From: Solobacterium sp. | GTDB lineage: Bacteria > Bacillota_I > Bacilli_A > Erysipelotrichales > Erysipelotrichaceae | NCBI GenBank assembly: GCA_017430925.1 | Contig: JAFRMA010000069.1 | Location: 1 to 40,136, forward strand | Length of the DNA: 40,136 nucleotides | Direction of reading: 5' to 3' | Translations under genes and position numbers: made by a program | The notes under the pieces: generated by a model | Database searches by the model: none | Seen by the model: the letters and a program-made list of their open reading frames with translations, nothing else | What the model was told of the DNA's origin: nothing | Shown: positions 25,002-33,783 of the stretch, in pieces | Numbering within the stretch: position 1 is the first letter of the stretch | Layout: each line of letters starts with the position of its first letter

Positions 25002-28000
25002 TCATTCGCCTAGTCCGAACATACTGCGGATCAGGTTATTCAGGTCCAGAACCAGCGATTGTTTACCAATGCTGAAGGTTACCTTCTTCGTTCCTCCGTA
25101 ATCTCCGATACCACGCAGTACCATCGTTGCCTTACCGGCTTTGATATTGTTGGTAATAGACTTGATCTCAAAATCTACTCCGTAGACCAGTGTCTTCTTA
25201 CTGAGTGTTACTTTCAGATTCTCTGCAGCCGGGATGATCTGACCTCCGGTATATTCGAAGAACTTGTTCTTACCGTTCTGGTAATTGACCGTTACCTTGG
25301 CAGAAGAGAGATTTGTGGCCTTCTTGATGACCTTGTACTCTGTTCTGAGCGTTCCGTAGTAGGAACCTTTACCGGTAGCTTCTACAGCGATTACCGTACC
25401 AGGTTCCGGAACATCCGTTGCCCGGATCGGTGTACCATAAGCCCTGTTATATGTTGTTGATCCGTTGACTTTGGCATCCTGAGCATAATAATACGTCAGT
25501 GTATAGTCTTTGTTCAGGGTCAGTTTCTTTCCTTCATAGTCATAGATCGTCGGCTTGATATAGTTCTTTGAACCCTTGTTGGATGTGGCATATACCTTAT
25601 CCGCGGCGTTGATTCTCATGTAGGAAATATCTTCTGTCTGGATCAGGAAGTGATTGTTCGCATTCGTTCCCTTGTAGTTTCCCTTGAAGATAACAGATAC
25701 AGACGGCGGGTTCTTGGTTGCGTAAGTATCATCCGTGTAGATCTTCTTGTTGTTGAAGAACTTCAGGGAGTAATCTTTACCCGGTTCCATATACCTTCCG
25801 TAATAGCCTTCTTCAAATTCAAAGCCATTCGGATCATCCGGTCCTGTAATCAGGAATACGAATACTTCAGGACGTGCACCGGACTTGCTGAAGTTCATAT
25901 CAAAGAGATAGATGAACACATCTTCTTTCTTTAATAATCTCGGTTTGATCGTAAACTTCTTTGTGATCGTTCCGGAGTAGTTACCTTTGCCGGTAATCTT
26001 AATCGTTCCCTTACCCTTGTTCTTACCACTGACCTGAACGATATAATCGCCTGTTCCCTCTGACGTATCCGGATCTTCAGGGTTTAACGGCTGCCATTCC
26101 GTGAGTTTCTTATCACCGTCAAACAATGTCACTTCTGTAAGATCAGGTCTTGTCGGATCAGCCTTAAAGAGATCTTCCAATGTAATTGGGTTGCCTGTAA
26201 AGGTTACACTTGTACCAAGACATTTGATCTTCGTTTTGGCAATGGATTTACCGGTGATTTTGAAGGTACCGGTCTTTTCACCAATGTACCGGCTTCCTTC
26301 CGCTGCTTTAATCGTTATTTCATAAGTTCCGATTTCTTTCGGGTTTAGCCAGGAGGCCGTGTCAATCACATAATCGACTCCCTTTTCCAGAAGTGTCTTG
26401 CCGGACTTGACAGTGATATTCAGTGTTTCAGGATTTACTTCCTCACCTGTCCATTCCACATTGGCGACCTTGATCGTTGCCTTGCCCAGAAGTAACGCGT
26501 CAGATACAACGTGGATCGGTACAGCAAGTCTGTTTTCACCAGAAGTATAGTTCTTTATACCTGAGATGATTGCCCAGTACTCACCGGCTTCTGTAATACC
26601 GCCTTCAATGATGTCTGTGCCTTCCGCATTTCTGCTGTACGCAATCACATAGTCGGTCTTGTTTTTGAGCTTCTTTCTGTTCCAGAGAATAACCGGTACA
26701 GGTTTTACAGCCTTTGTGCCGATGGAAACATACAGATCACTCTTATACGAGAATCCGTATTCTTCACTGATCACAGCCGGTTCAATCTTGAATGGAGCGT
26801 AGGTATTTCCCTTATAGTTGCCTTTTCCTGTGATCTTCACATAAGGAACTTTTGTGTTCTTCGCAGGCACATAGGAACCATCTTCTTTATAAGTAACAGT
26901 ACATCCCTTAGTCCCTTCCGGACATACGTTCACATTATTCTTATAACTGATCTTATAATCCTTGTTGGGTTCCAGTCTGTAATGGCGATAATATACACGG
27001 ATGTCCGGGAATGTGATCTTACCTCCGGTATAGGTAACGCTCTCATCAATTCCGGCTGCCCACAGTTCGGAAGGAATGTGATATACACCCTCTTCTTCAT
27101 CCCAGAGTTTTTCAAGGTCTTCCTCAGCAATATCCCAGGTAGGCTCACTGGATTCTTCAATTCTGAATTCCGCAATCTCACTGTCAATCAGCTGAGGAGG
27201 TTTGACTGCAAGTACCTTAAGAGTTACATTTCCTCCCGGATAAGGAATCATTTCCGTATACTTTGTGCTGTTTGTGGTAGGATCCGTGCCGTCTAAGGTG
27301 TAATAGAGCACCGCATCCTTGGTGTCGGAATGAAGCTTGATCTTATCCCCTTTAAGCATTGGATTGACATACTCATCTTCATCATACTCAAATAACGGGA
27401 ATTCAAACTCGGATTCATATAATTCATACGCTGATGCTTTCTTTACCTGATCTTTATCTTTGATGGTTACAGGTAATTCTGCTTTCAGGTTGGGATTATC
27501 CTGCGATGTCACGGTAATCGTCACCGGGGTATCTCCGGTCTTCTGTAATGCCGTGATTCTGCCTGTGTTATCAATCGTGGCTTTGGATGTATCCGAAGAG
27601 GTAAATTTAACTGCTGTCTCCGTTGTGCCTGCCGGTGTAAATACCGGCACAAGTATATCGGACATTCCTTCGGTCATGGTTAATTCTGTAAACTCAAAGG
27701 CAATGCTTGTCGCATGGACCTTTACCGTGATCTTGGATGTAGCTTTAAATCCACCATCATTGGTAGTAACAGTAATTGTACATGTACCACCCTTTTTCGC
27801 TGTAACAACACCCTTGGAGCTGACTGTCGCAACCTTGGTATTGGAACTCTTCCAGGTAACGCTCTTATCCGTCGCATTATCCGGAAGGACTGTCTCTGTC
27901 AGAGTTACTTTGTCTTCTCCGGGATTTCTTCCGAGATGGAGTTCTGCGGTTGTCGGTGCCACTTTCACTCCGGTGACCGGCTGGATGACTTTCAGCTGTA

Positions 28001-29702
28001 TCTTAATATCACTATAAGTTTTACCGTTCAGCTTCGGTGTAGCGTGAATATAAACCGTCTCATTATTATTCGGATTGTCTTTTGCCTGTATCTTTTTTAC
28101 ACCGTTTTCAGTAATGATCTTCGCATAGTTACCAGCATTTCCGGCTAAACTCCAGCTAACCGAATATCCGGTAAACGAGATGTTTGTGGCCTTTCCGGCA
28201 AGCGGAACATTGATCTTTCCGGTAATGGACGGGAGACTGGCTTTCTTGTTTACATTGACCTTAACCAGAGTTTTACTCGGGGTAAAGGTAGGAGAAGAAT
28301 ACCATCTGGAACCGATCTTTACATTTACACTTTCATCCCAGTCAACGGCTGCTGTCTGGCTTGTGTTGGCTGCCGGCCAGTCGCTGAATAACAGTACCCA
28401 GTAATCAATGCCGTTAAGTGCCGCATGACCTACGCCAAAGCACTTTGTGCTCTTACGGAGAGATCTTGTACGGTTGGTTGCATCTGCCAGGATATGCTGA
28501 AGAGCCTGCGCTCCGTTCGCAATTCCTCCGTTACCGGAAGAAAGAATGACTTCGTTCAGATTCGAAGAACTCATTTGTCCGTAGACAGATTTATCAAAGA
28601 TCGTATGCCAGGAACTGCCGTCCGGTCTTTCGTTAGAGAAGTTTACAGCGAGTTCTGCAGCTCTCTGCATCGCATAACGTTCAACCGTGTAATCATAATT
28701 GATCGTATTGATCTGCGCGGTATTCCAGCGATAGTAATTCAGCTGCTGCGCAAGATCTCTGGCACTGCTCTGTCTGTAGGATACAGCGTATGAAGCGTTA
28801 ATGATCGTTTCAGCTTTGGCGTCTCCTAACAAACGGATTGCTTCATATTCCGGGTCTTCGTCCGCAAGGACAACGACACCGACAGATTTGGAAGCACCGT
28901 CGATTTCCGCTGTCGCAAGCATTACACCGCTTTCTACGCCTTCAACAGTGATTTCTCCGTCTGTATCTGTATTCACGGAAGCGACATCCGAGCTGAATGT
29001 CCAGACGATATCTTCGTATTCTCCTTCAAGGAGTTCATAGGGAATCGTAATTGTTTCACCGATTGCGACTTCATAACTGGTATCTTCAAAAGTAATCTGT
29101 GCTTCTTCCGAAGAGATTACCTTTACCATGGCATCCGCAGATACGCTACTGTCCGGTACAGCTGCCTTGACATACGCTATACCTTCCTGCAAAGCAGTAA
29201 CGGTACCGTGATCATCTACAGAAATCACTTCCGGATTATCCGTACTCCAGACAACCGTTACTTCTTCTTCCGTACCGCTGACAACTACTTCAAAGGTAAA
29301 ACTTTCACCGGTATGAAGTTCAACGTCTGTTTCGGATAATGTCAAGAATACCTGTACGGTATTCTGTTCCGGGGTTACTTCCGGGTCTTCCGGTTCATCT
29401 TCGTTTTCTTCCGGTTCATTTTCTGTTTCTTCCGGTTCTTCCTCAGTATCTTCAACGATCTCTTCTTCCTCTTCATCAGAGTTCTCTTCTGTGACCGTCT
29501 CTTCCTCTGTATCCGTTTCTTCTTCCAACGTCAGAACTTCCTCCGGTTCGGAATACTCTTCCACTTCTTCCGTAATCTCTGGTGCTGATTCTTCCGGGGC
29601 ATCAACATCTTCCGCATATACGGTAATACCCTGGGGAACTGCCAGCATCAAAGCCAGGAACAGAGAAAATACATTGCTGATTCTTCTGCCTTTTTTCAAC
29701 AT
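25002..29702 (-). CDS. Large secreted protein: CAP domain, Ig-like (Big_2) and C-terminal repeats
   Basis: The start at 29702 gives 1,566 residues; GGGAGG lies 6-7 bases before it, inside a rejected upstream ATG. A signal peptide (1 to about 30) is followed by a very acidic Glu/Thr/Pro-rich stretch to about residue 112, two Ig-like domains, a CAP/SCP domain (about 300-450; VERYAMQRAAELAVNFSNE, FGVGHAALNGIDYWVLLFSD), two or more Big_2 domains (VTGVKVAPTTAELHLG; NATDKSVTWKSSNTKVATVS), a chitobiase-type domain (AVLYYTLDGTDPTTNST) and, from about 900, roughly seven repeats built around GKGNYKG...F-x-I. There is no LPxTG or other wall anchor, so it is released or held non-covalently. Adhesion or wall binding is an inference. 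Confidence 0.9.
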   Translation of the reverse strand: MLKKGRRISNVFSLFLALMLAVPQGITVYAEDVDAPEESAPEITEEVEEYSEPEEVLTLEEETDTEEETVTEENSDEEEEEIVEDTEEEPEETENEPEENEDEPEDPEVTPEQNTVQVFLTLSETDVELHTGESFTFEVVVSGTEEEVTVVWSTDNPEVISVDDHGTVTALQEGIAYVKAAVPDSSVSADAMVKVISSEEAQITFEDTSYEVAIGETITIPYELLEGEYEDIVWTFSSDVASVNTDTDGEITVEGVESGVMLATAEIDGASKSVGVVVLADEDPEYEAIRLLGDAKAETIINASYAVSYRQSSARDLAQQLNYYRWNTAQINTINYDYTVERYAMQRAAELAVNFSNERPDGSSWHTIFDKSVYGQMSSSNLNEVILSSGNGGIANGAQALQHILADATNRTRSLRKSTKCFGVGHAALNGIDYWVLLFSDWPAANTSQTAAVDWDESVNVKIGSRWYSSPTFTPSKTLVKVNVNKKASLPSITGKINVPLAGKATNISFTGYSVSWSLAGNAGNYAKIITENGVKKIQAKDNPNNNETVYIHATPKLNGKTYSDIKIQLKVIQPVTGVKVAPTTAELHLGRNPGEDKVTLTETVLPDNATDKSVTWKSSNTKVATVSSKGVVTAKKGGTCTITVTTNDGGFKATSKITVKVHATSIAFEFTELTMTEGMSDILVPVFTPAGTTETAVKFTSSDTSKATIDNTGRITALQKTGDTPVTITVTSQDNPNLKAELPVTIKDKDQVKKASAYELYESEFEFPLFEYDEDEYVNPMLKGDKIKLHSDTKDAVLYYTLDGTDPTTNSTKYTEMIPYPGGNVTLKVLAVKPPQLIDSEIAEFRIEESSEPTWDIAEEDLEKLWDEEEGVYHIPSELWAAGIDESVTYTGGKITFPDIRVYYRHYRLEPNKDYKISYKNNVNVCPEGTKGCTVTYKEDGSYVPAKNTKVPYVKITGKGNYKGNTYAPFKIEPAVISEEYGFSYKSDLYVSIGTKAVKPVPVILWNRKKLKNKTDYVIAYSRNAEGTDIIEGGITEAGEYWAIISGIKNYTSGENRLAVPIHVVSDALLLGKATIKVANVEWTGEEVNPETLNITVKSGKTLLEKGVDYVIDTASWLNPKEIGTYEITIKAAEGSRYIGEKTGTFKITGKSIAKTKIKCLGTSVTFTGNPITLEDLFKADPTRPDLTEVTLFDGDKKLTEWQPLNPEDPDTSEGTGDYIVQVSGKNKGKGTIKITGKGNYSGTITKKFTIKPRLLKKEDVFIYLFDMNFSKSGARPEVFVFLITGPDDPNGFEFEEGYYGRYMEPGKDYSLKFFNNKKIYTDDTYATKNPPSVSVIFKGNYKGTNANNHFLIQTEDISYMRINAADKVYATSNKGSKNYIKPTIYDYEGKKLTLNKDYTLTYYYAQDAKVNGSTTYNRAYGTPIRATDVPEPGTVIAVEATGKGSYYGTLRTEYKVIKKATNLSSAKVTVNYQNGKNKFFEYTGGQIIPAAENLKVTLSKKTLVYGVDFEIKSITNNIKAGKATMVLRGIGDYGGTKKVTFSIGKQSLVLDLNNLIRSMFGLGE

Positions 29703-29782
29703 AAAGCCTCCCAAATGATAAATCCATGATTATACATCACGGTAAATATGACTTTATTATTGTACCACTATCCTACACATAG

Positions 29783-29808
29783 AAAAATCTTCATTTTTCA
29801 ATGAAGAT
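29783..29808 (-). terminator. Terminator after the 53-residue protein gene
   Basis: On the minus strand a perfect 9-bp stem (ATCTTCATT / AATGAAGAT) with a GAAA tetraloop runs into TTTTT. It begins within the stop codon of the small gene. Confidence 0.8.
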
Positions 29809-29969
29809 CAATCTTTCTTTTTTCTTGTTTTATACATCCCCAGAGTAAACAGGATAATGGATGTATTGTACAGGATAATTGCCAGCCATTGCGGCAGTTC
29901 GTGGATGAGACGGCTATACACAATCGTCCCGGCCGCAATCATAAATGCTATCTTTATCAAGTTATTCAT
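29808..29969 (-). CDS. 53-residue membrane protein coupled to the XRE regulator gene
   Basis: The short frame reads MNNLIKIAFMIAAGTIVY and continues through a second hydrophobic segment to a lysine-rich end (KTRKKKD). Two membrane helices are likely. Its ATG overlaps the stop codon of the regulator gene (ATGA), and a terminator follows immediately, so it forms the last cistron of a two-gene unit. No family is recognised. The overlap and the clean terminator make it a real gene rather than chance. Confidence 0.65.
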   Translation of the reverse strand: MNNLIKIAFMIAAGTIVYSRLIHELPQWLAIILYNTSIILFTLGMYKTRKKKD

Positions 29970-30487
29970 CGAAAATCTCCTCTTGTTTTCCGCAGTAGTC
30001 TCAGTTTGAATTCCCTTATTCTTGACGCATACCTGCTGGTGAAGATTACCCCCAGGATGATCATACCAAAAGCTATACCAAGACCAAAGCTTCCGATAGA
30101 CTCGTATGGTGCTGTTTCATCCAGTCCCAGGAAAGTAATGACCAGGAATACCACGAATCCCACCAACCCGGCGATATACATCCAGTGCATTCTCTTCAGT
30201 AATCTTGTCTTTTCTTCGCTGCTGTAGTCCGCAACCTGCAGTACTGTTTCTTTTAATTCTTCATTCATATGCTCACTTTTCCTTTCTCCGTTCAGGATCT
30301 CACGGAGCTCAACGTCATAGTAATCTGACAGTTCAATCAGGATATCCAGATCCGGCATATTACTTCCTGTTTCCCAGCGTGATACCGTTCTGCGTGCTAC
30401 CCCCACCTTCTCTGCGAGTTCTTCCTGGGTGATTCCTTTTTCTCTGCGCAGATCCTGCAGGAATCTTCCGATTTTCATCAGATCCAT
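29966..30487 (-). CDS. XRE-family regulator with C-terminal membrane segments
   Basis: The start at 30487 gives 173 residues and is supported by AAGGAGG about 10 bases upstream. An N-terminal helix-turn-helix of the XRE/Cro class (residues about 5-60; LRREKGITQEELAEKVGVAR, WETGSNMPD) is followed by a linker and two hydrophobic segments (about 105-155), then a basic tail. Membrane-attached XRE proteins of this shape are common in Firmicutes and often control their own operon. Inverted repeats at 30535-30573 and 30578-30596 lie just upstream. Confidence 0.9.
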   Translation of the reverse strand: MDLMKIGRFLQDLRREKGITQEELAEKVGVARRTVSRWETGSNMPDLDILIELSDYYDVELREILNGERKSEHMNEELKETVLQVADYSSEEKTRLLKRMHWMYIAGLVGFVVFLVITFLGLDETAPYESIGSFGLGIAFGMIILGVIFTSRYASRIREFKLRLLRKTRGDFR

Positions 30488-30534
30488 ATTCCGATGACCT
30501 CCTTTCTGGTTACAGCGTACGTCTGTCTGCACGG

Positions 30535-30573
30535 ATAAAACAGGACATAAAGTGAGCAAATCTCCTGTTTTAT
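30535..30573. promoter_or_regulatory. Large inverted repeat upstream of the XRE regulator gene
   Basis: Perfect 11-bp arms ATAAAACAGGA (30535-30545) and TCCTGTTTTAT (30563-30573) are separated by 17 bp. The position, about 50 bases before the start codon, fits an operator or a small hairpin in the leader. Confidence 0.5.
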
Positions 30574-30577
30574 GAAA

Positions 30578-30596
30578 TGAGACAAGAAGTGTCTCA
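30578..30596. promoter_or_regulatory. 19-bp palindrome, candidate XRE operator
   Basis: TGAGACA-AGAAG-TGTCTCA is a perfect 7+5+7 palindrome about 90 bases upstream of the XRE regulator gene. Its size fits a dimeric helix-turn-helix repressor site. Confidence 0.5.
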
Positions 30597-30618
30597 GGGT
30601 TTTCGGCAGATTACGGAA

Positions 30619-30660
30619 AAGAGTATTCCTGTACATGGCTTTCTGTACAAGAATACTCTT
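30619..30660 (-). terminator. Hairpin terminator after the 601-residue lipoprotein gene
   Basis: Arms AAGAGTATTC (30619-30628) and GAATACTCTT (30651-30660) pair, with an inner GTACA/TGTAC stem. It starts 6 bases after the stop codon. The U-tract is short (TTTTCC). Confidence 0.65.
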
Positions 30661-30665
30661 GTCAG

Positions 30666-32471
30666 TTATTCTGCGCTGAATTCAAAGTTGATGAGTGCTC
30701 CTCCGTTCTGTTCGGTGAAATCCACTCCCACAAGCAACCCGGTATCTTCATTGTAGATCGCAATCTGCTTGTTTGTTCCGACATTGGCCGGATTCGTCCT
30801 GCCAAATCCCGCATCCTCCAGGACTGCTTCATACGCGCTCAGGAAATCTTCGGCTTCCTGAACCGTGTCATTCGCCTGGCTCAGTGTGAGATATGTCTTG
30901 AAATCTCTGCCGTACTGGACTTTCTCAAACTTCTTCAGATCACGGCAGGATGTATAGTCTTTCAGATCAATCGCCGGGAATCCTGCATCCCGGATCATCT
31001 TTTCAGCTTCATCCGCAGTTATATACTTCTCGGACTTGAACAGGAGTGTTACAACGCCGTCTTCAATATGATAGCGGAAACTTCTGAATTCATTTTCAGA
31101 TTCATAGCGGTCGATCTCCTCTTCTGTTTCATCGGTATATACCAGGTGGTAACCGTCTTTCACTAACGCATCTCCATACGCATTCAGATACTCCAGAAGA
31201 TCATCATAATTCTCGTAATCCACATCCACATACAACAAGAGATCATAGTTGAAGAAGTATAACCAGGATTCCGTTAACTGATTTGCGCTGTCCCTTGCGT
31301 ACAGAGACTTGATATTATCTGATGCGGGAAGCGGCAGATAACCATGAGCCTGAATCACTTTATTGATTTCCTCCTGATTCTCATAGACAGGAAAATCGTA
31401 GTATTTGTTCGCAACCATGTTTACCCCGTGGTCATACTCAAGATTCACGGATGTATAGCAGTTATACTCATCTCTTAATAATCTGCGGTAATATGTCTTC
31501 TCCACACCGTCAGGGTCTTTTTCCTTAACTTCTGTAAAGTTGTTTTTCAGCAGTTCCGCAATGTAATCCTGCATGTCTTTCTCTGCAGCACGGGAATCAC
31601 GGATACTGACTTCATCATCAAATACGAAATTCTCTTCATCGATTTTAAACGCGTAGCTGGCGAATGACGGGAACGGTACGGCATCCTCACCGTATCCTGG
31701 CAGGAATACAGAGTTCAGGATAAAGATATCTCCCTCTGTCCATCCGGTTCTTCCTTCCGGATATACGGGATTACTCATCCATTTGTCCGCAAGAGGATTA
31801 CTTTCCGCATCACCGAATGTCACTGTAACATCAATATCATCCGGGAAAATACGGGCAACCATATCGTCATCTACTTCTGCCTGTAAGTGAACCAGAGTGG
31901 GATCTTCCGCATCCAGTGTCATGTATACTTCATGCATAAGCCGGAGAACGTTATCTCCATATCCTGCAAAGGACATCACAGTTTGTTTAACGACATCTTC
32001 GTAAGACACAAACTTCAGGGGTTCTTCCTGATCATTATAGAAAAGATTCCAGATATTCCCATCCGATACATTTTCATCCATCCAGTAATTCAGCAGACGG
32101 TTCTCAGCCGCGTCAACCGCATGACCTTCATCAATAAAACTGATGTTTTCCAGCCCGTCTTCGGTAATAAATGCCTGGAATGCTTCATTATCCACGCTCA
32201 TTACCGTGAAATCGTTATACATGTCTTCTGTATACTCGAAGTTGACCTGATCCTTGGAATATACCGATATCTTCAGGTGATCCTTCGCATCCACGGTATA
32301 GTTGCCGGCATCTACCTTTGCCAGGAAATTCTCCATCGCCTTTTCCGACGATACTTCTTCTGTCGTATTATTTGTGCTTTCCGGTGTTGGTGTAGCCGGT
32401 GCTCCTGCTGCGCATGATGTCAAAGAAAAGCACAGGATGACAGAAAGCACAAGCTGCGTAATTCGATTCAT
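30666..32471 (-). CDS. Lipoprotein of unknown function, 601 residues
   Basis: The start at 32471 is chosen because GGGAGG stands about 10 bases upstream; a 28-codon extension upstream looks non-coding. The lipoprotein signal ends in SLTSC (cysteine near 20), followed by a Pro/Thr/Glu-rich linker. The mature protein is acidic and rich in Asp, Glu, Tyr and Asn, with possible internal duplication in its second half (two YDYENYDDLLEYLNAYG-like and FLSAYEAVLEDAG-like helices). No family is recognised. It is a single-gene unit between two regulators. Confidence 0.8.
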   Translation of the reverse strand: MNRITQLVLSVILCFSLTSCAAGAPATPTPESTNNTTEEVSSEKAMENFLAKVDAGNYTVDAKDHLKISVYSKDQVNFEYTEDMYNDFTVMSVDNEAFQAFITEDGLENISFIDEGHAVDAAENRLLNYWMDENVSDGNIWNLFYNDQEEPLKFVSYEDVVKQTVMSFAGYGDNVLRLMHEVYMTLDAEDPTLVHLQAEVDDDMVARIFPDDIDVTVTFGDAESNPLADKWMSNPVYPEGRTGWTEGDIFILNSVFLPGYGEDAVPFPSFASYAFKIDEENFVFDDEVSIRDSRAAEKDMQDYIAELLKNNFTEVKEKDPDGVEKTYYRRLLRDEYNCYTSVNLEYDHGVNMVANKYYDFPVYENQEEINKVIQAHGYLPLPASDNIKSLYARDSANQLTESWLYFFNYDLLLYVDVDYENYDDLLEYLNAYGDALVKDGYHLVYTDETEEEIDRYESENEFRSFRYHIEDGVVTLLFKSEKYITADEAEKMIRDAGFPAIDLKDYTSCRDLKKFEKVQYGRDFKTYLTLSQANDTVQEAEDFLSAYEAVLEDAGFGRTNPANVGTNKQIAIYNEDTGLLVGVDFTEQNGGALINFEFSAE

Positions 32472-32619
32472 ATTATCTATCCTCCCATAACGCAAATCTG
32501 ATTTTGTGTTGTGTTCCGGCTGATGAAGAATACTATCTATTTCATATTCATTCAAGCATTATCTTACCATTATCAGTGCTCTAATCCTATACTTCATAAA
32601 GTTGTTTCTCTTAAGCTTA

Positions 32620-32648
32620 TAAAAAAACAGGACATGAATCATCCTGTT
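32620..32648 (-). terminator. Terminator of the ABC / XRE-AbrB operon
   Basis: On the minus strand AACAGGA and TCCTGTT pair around a 9-base loop and run into a tract of seven T, about 40 bases after the stop codon at 32689. Confidence 0.8.
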
Positions 32649-32688
32649 CAATATACACTCGGAAGATGATGCCGGGCAATCCGGAGTA

Positions 32689-33120
32689 TCACAGTTTTTC
32701 TGTAATCATCTCCATAAGTTCCCGCATCCTGTTTTCAAAATACTCTGCCGGAACGAGGGCTATACCGGTCTCATCACTGACGATGATCAGACGGTCACCA
32801 CCCTTAAGGCAAAACTTATCCCTGGCTGCTTTGGGAATAACGATCTGACCTCGTTCACCGATGGTAACAGAACCCCATATATTCTTCCCCTGTGGCGCCG
32901 GAGGGATGATCCCCACACCATCTGTCGTTTCTGTTTTCAGCAATCCGTCTACGGTAACCCCATATACCTGTGCCAGCCGGGCTGCTTTATCTATATCAGG
33001 AACGGTTGCGCCACTCTCCCACTTTGCGTAAGCCTGACGGGAGATATCGATCTTCTCCGCAATCTGTTCCTGAGAATACCCGTTCAGTTTCCTGAGCATG
33101 ACCAGATTATCCTTAAGCAT
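32689..33120 (-). CDS. Transcription regulator: XRE helix-turn-helix fused to AbrB-type domain
   Basis: The protein has 143 residues. Residues about 1-62 are an XRE/Cro helix-turn-helix (LRKLNGYSQEQIAEKIDISR, WESGATVPD); residues about 80-125 are an AbrB/SpoVT swapped-hairpin domain (TIGERGQIVIPKAARDKFCLKGGDRLIIV). Two DNA-binding modules in one chain suggest cooperative recognition. AGGAGG lies upstream of the ATG, 9 bases after the permease gene. As the last gene of the ABC operon it probably regulates that operon. Confidence 0.92.
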   Translation of the reverse strand: MLKDNLVMLRKLNGYSQEQIAEKIDISRQAYAKWESGATVPDIDKAARLAQVYGVTVDGLLKTETTDGVGIIPPAPQGKNIWGSVTIGERGQIVIPKAARDKFCLKGGDRLIIVSDETGIALVPAEYFENRMRELMEMITEKL

Positions 33121-33129
33121 ATGATCCTC

Positions 33130-33783
33130 CTACAGATCAATCTTATCAAAGTCTGTACAGGCTTTTCTATAGGATAACCAGGTCAAAGCGGCATAGATCA
33201 ATATCCCGCAGAGGAATAATGAGATCTGCAAAACGATGTGGTCGAAACCAAACGCGTTAAGCGCACTCAGTCCCGGAATGTGATGCAGTGTCTCCGCAAG
33301 ACCAATTGTTAAGAACGCTGCGAATATATAAATCAGAAAAGGTTTCCCAATACTGTAGGCTGTCTTAAAAAAGCCGCCCAGAAAGATTACATTGAACAAT
33401 CCGAAGATCAGAAGTACCATTCCCAGAAAGAATGGATTCGCGTTCATCAGCACATTCTGCCGGTAAACAGGAGAGTCTGCCAGAATGGTCATACGCAGGA
33501 TCGTCATCATTGCCATAACTGTGAATCCGCATAATTCAATCAATATAACAAACTGATACTTCCCCTTTACCACATCCCGTTTGGCTACAGGAAGCAATGT
33601 GGAATACAAGATATCGTTGGCTTCCCGGGCATTTTGGAAACTCTGATAGATACCCAGAGTGATAAAGAATACCCCGCAGAGGATCGGATAACCAGGCAAT
33701 AATGCCATGAGTCCAAAGCCGATGAACAAGTAAGTTAACAGCATAGCACTGAGACGCATCTCCTTCTTCAACAGTGCATTCAT
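33130..33783 (-). CDS. ABC-2 type transporter permease
   Basis: The protein has 217 residues and about six membrane helices. The opening MNALLKKEMRLSAMLLTYLF and the GIYQSFQNAREANDILYSTL segment match small ABC-2 permeases (ABC2_membrane_5 type) found with YtrB-like ATPases. The start overlaps the ATPase stop by four bases. The substrate is unknown; such pairs often respond to envelope stress or peptides. Confidence 0.9.
   Translation of the reverse strand: MNALLKKEMRLSAMLLTYLFIGFGLMALLPGYPILCGVFFITLGIYQSFQNAREANDILYSTLLPVAKRDVVKGKYQFVILIELCGFTVMAMMTILRMTILADSPVYRQNVLMNANPFFLGMVLLIFGLFNVIFLGGFFKTAYSIGKPFLIYIFAAFLTIGLAETLHHIPGLSALNAFGFDHIVLQISLFLCGILIYAALTWLSYRKACTDFDKIDL

Noticed and set aside
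32620..32648. Common mobile repeat shared with the inverted repeat at 30535
   Set aside because: Both contain AACAGGACAT and TCCTGTT, but the loops and flanks differ and one is a plain terminator; two short matches are not enough to call a repeat family.
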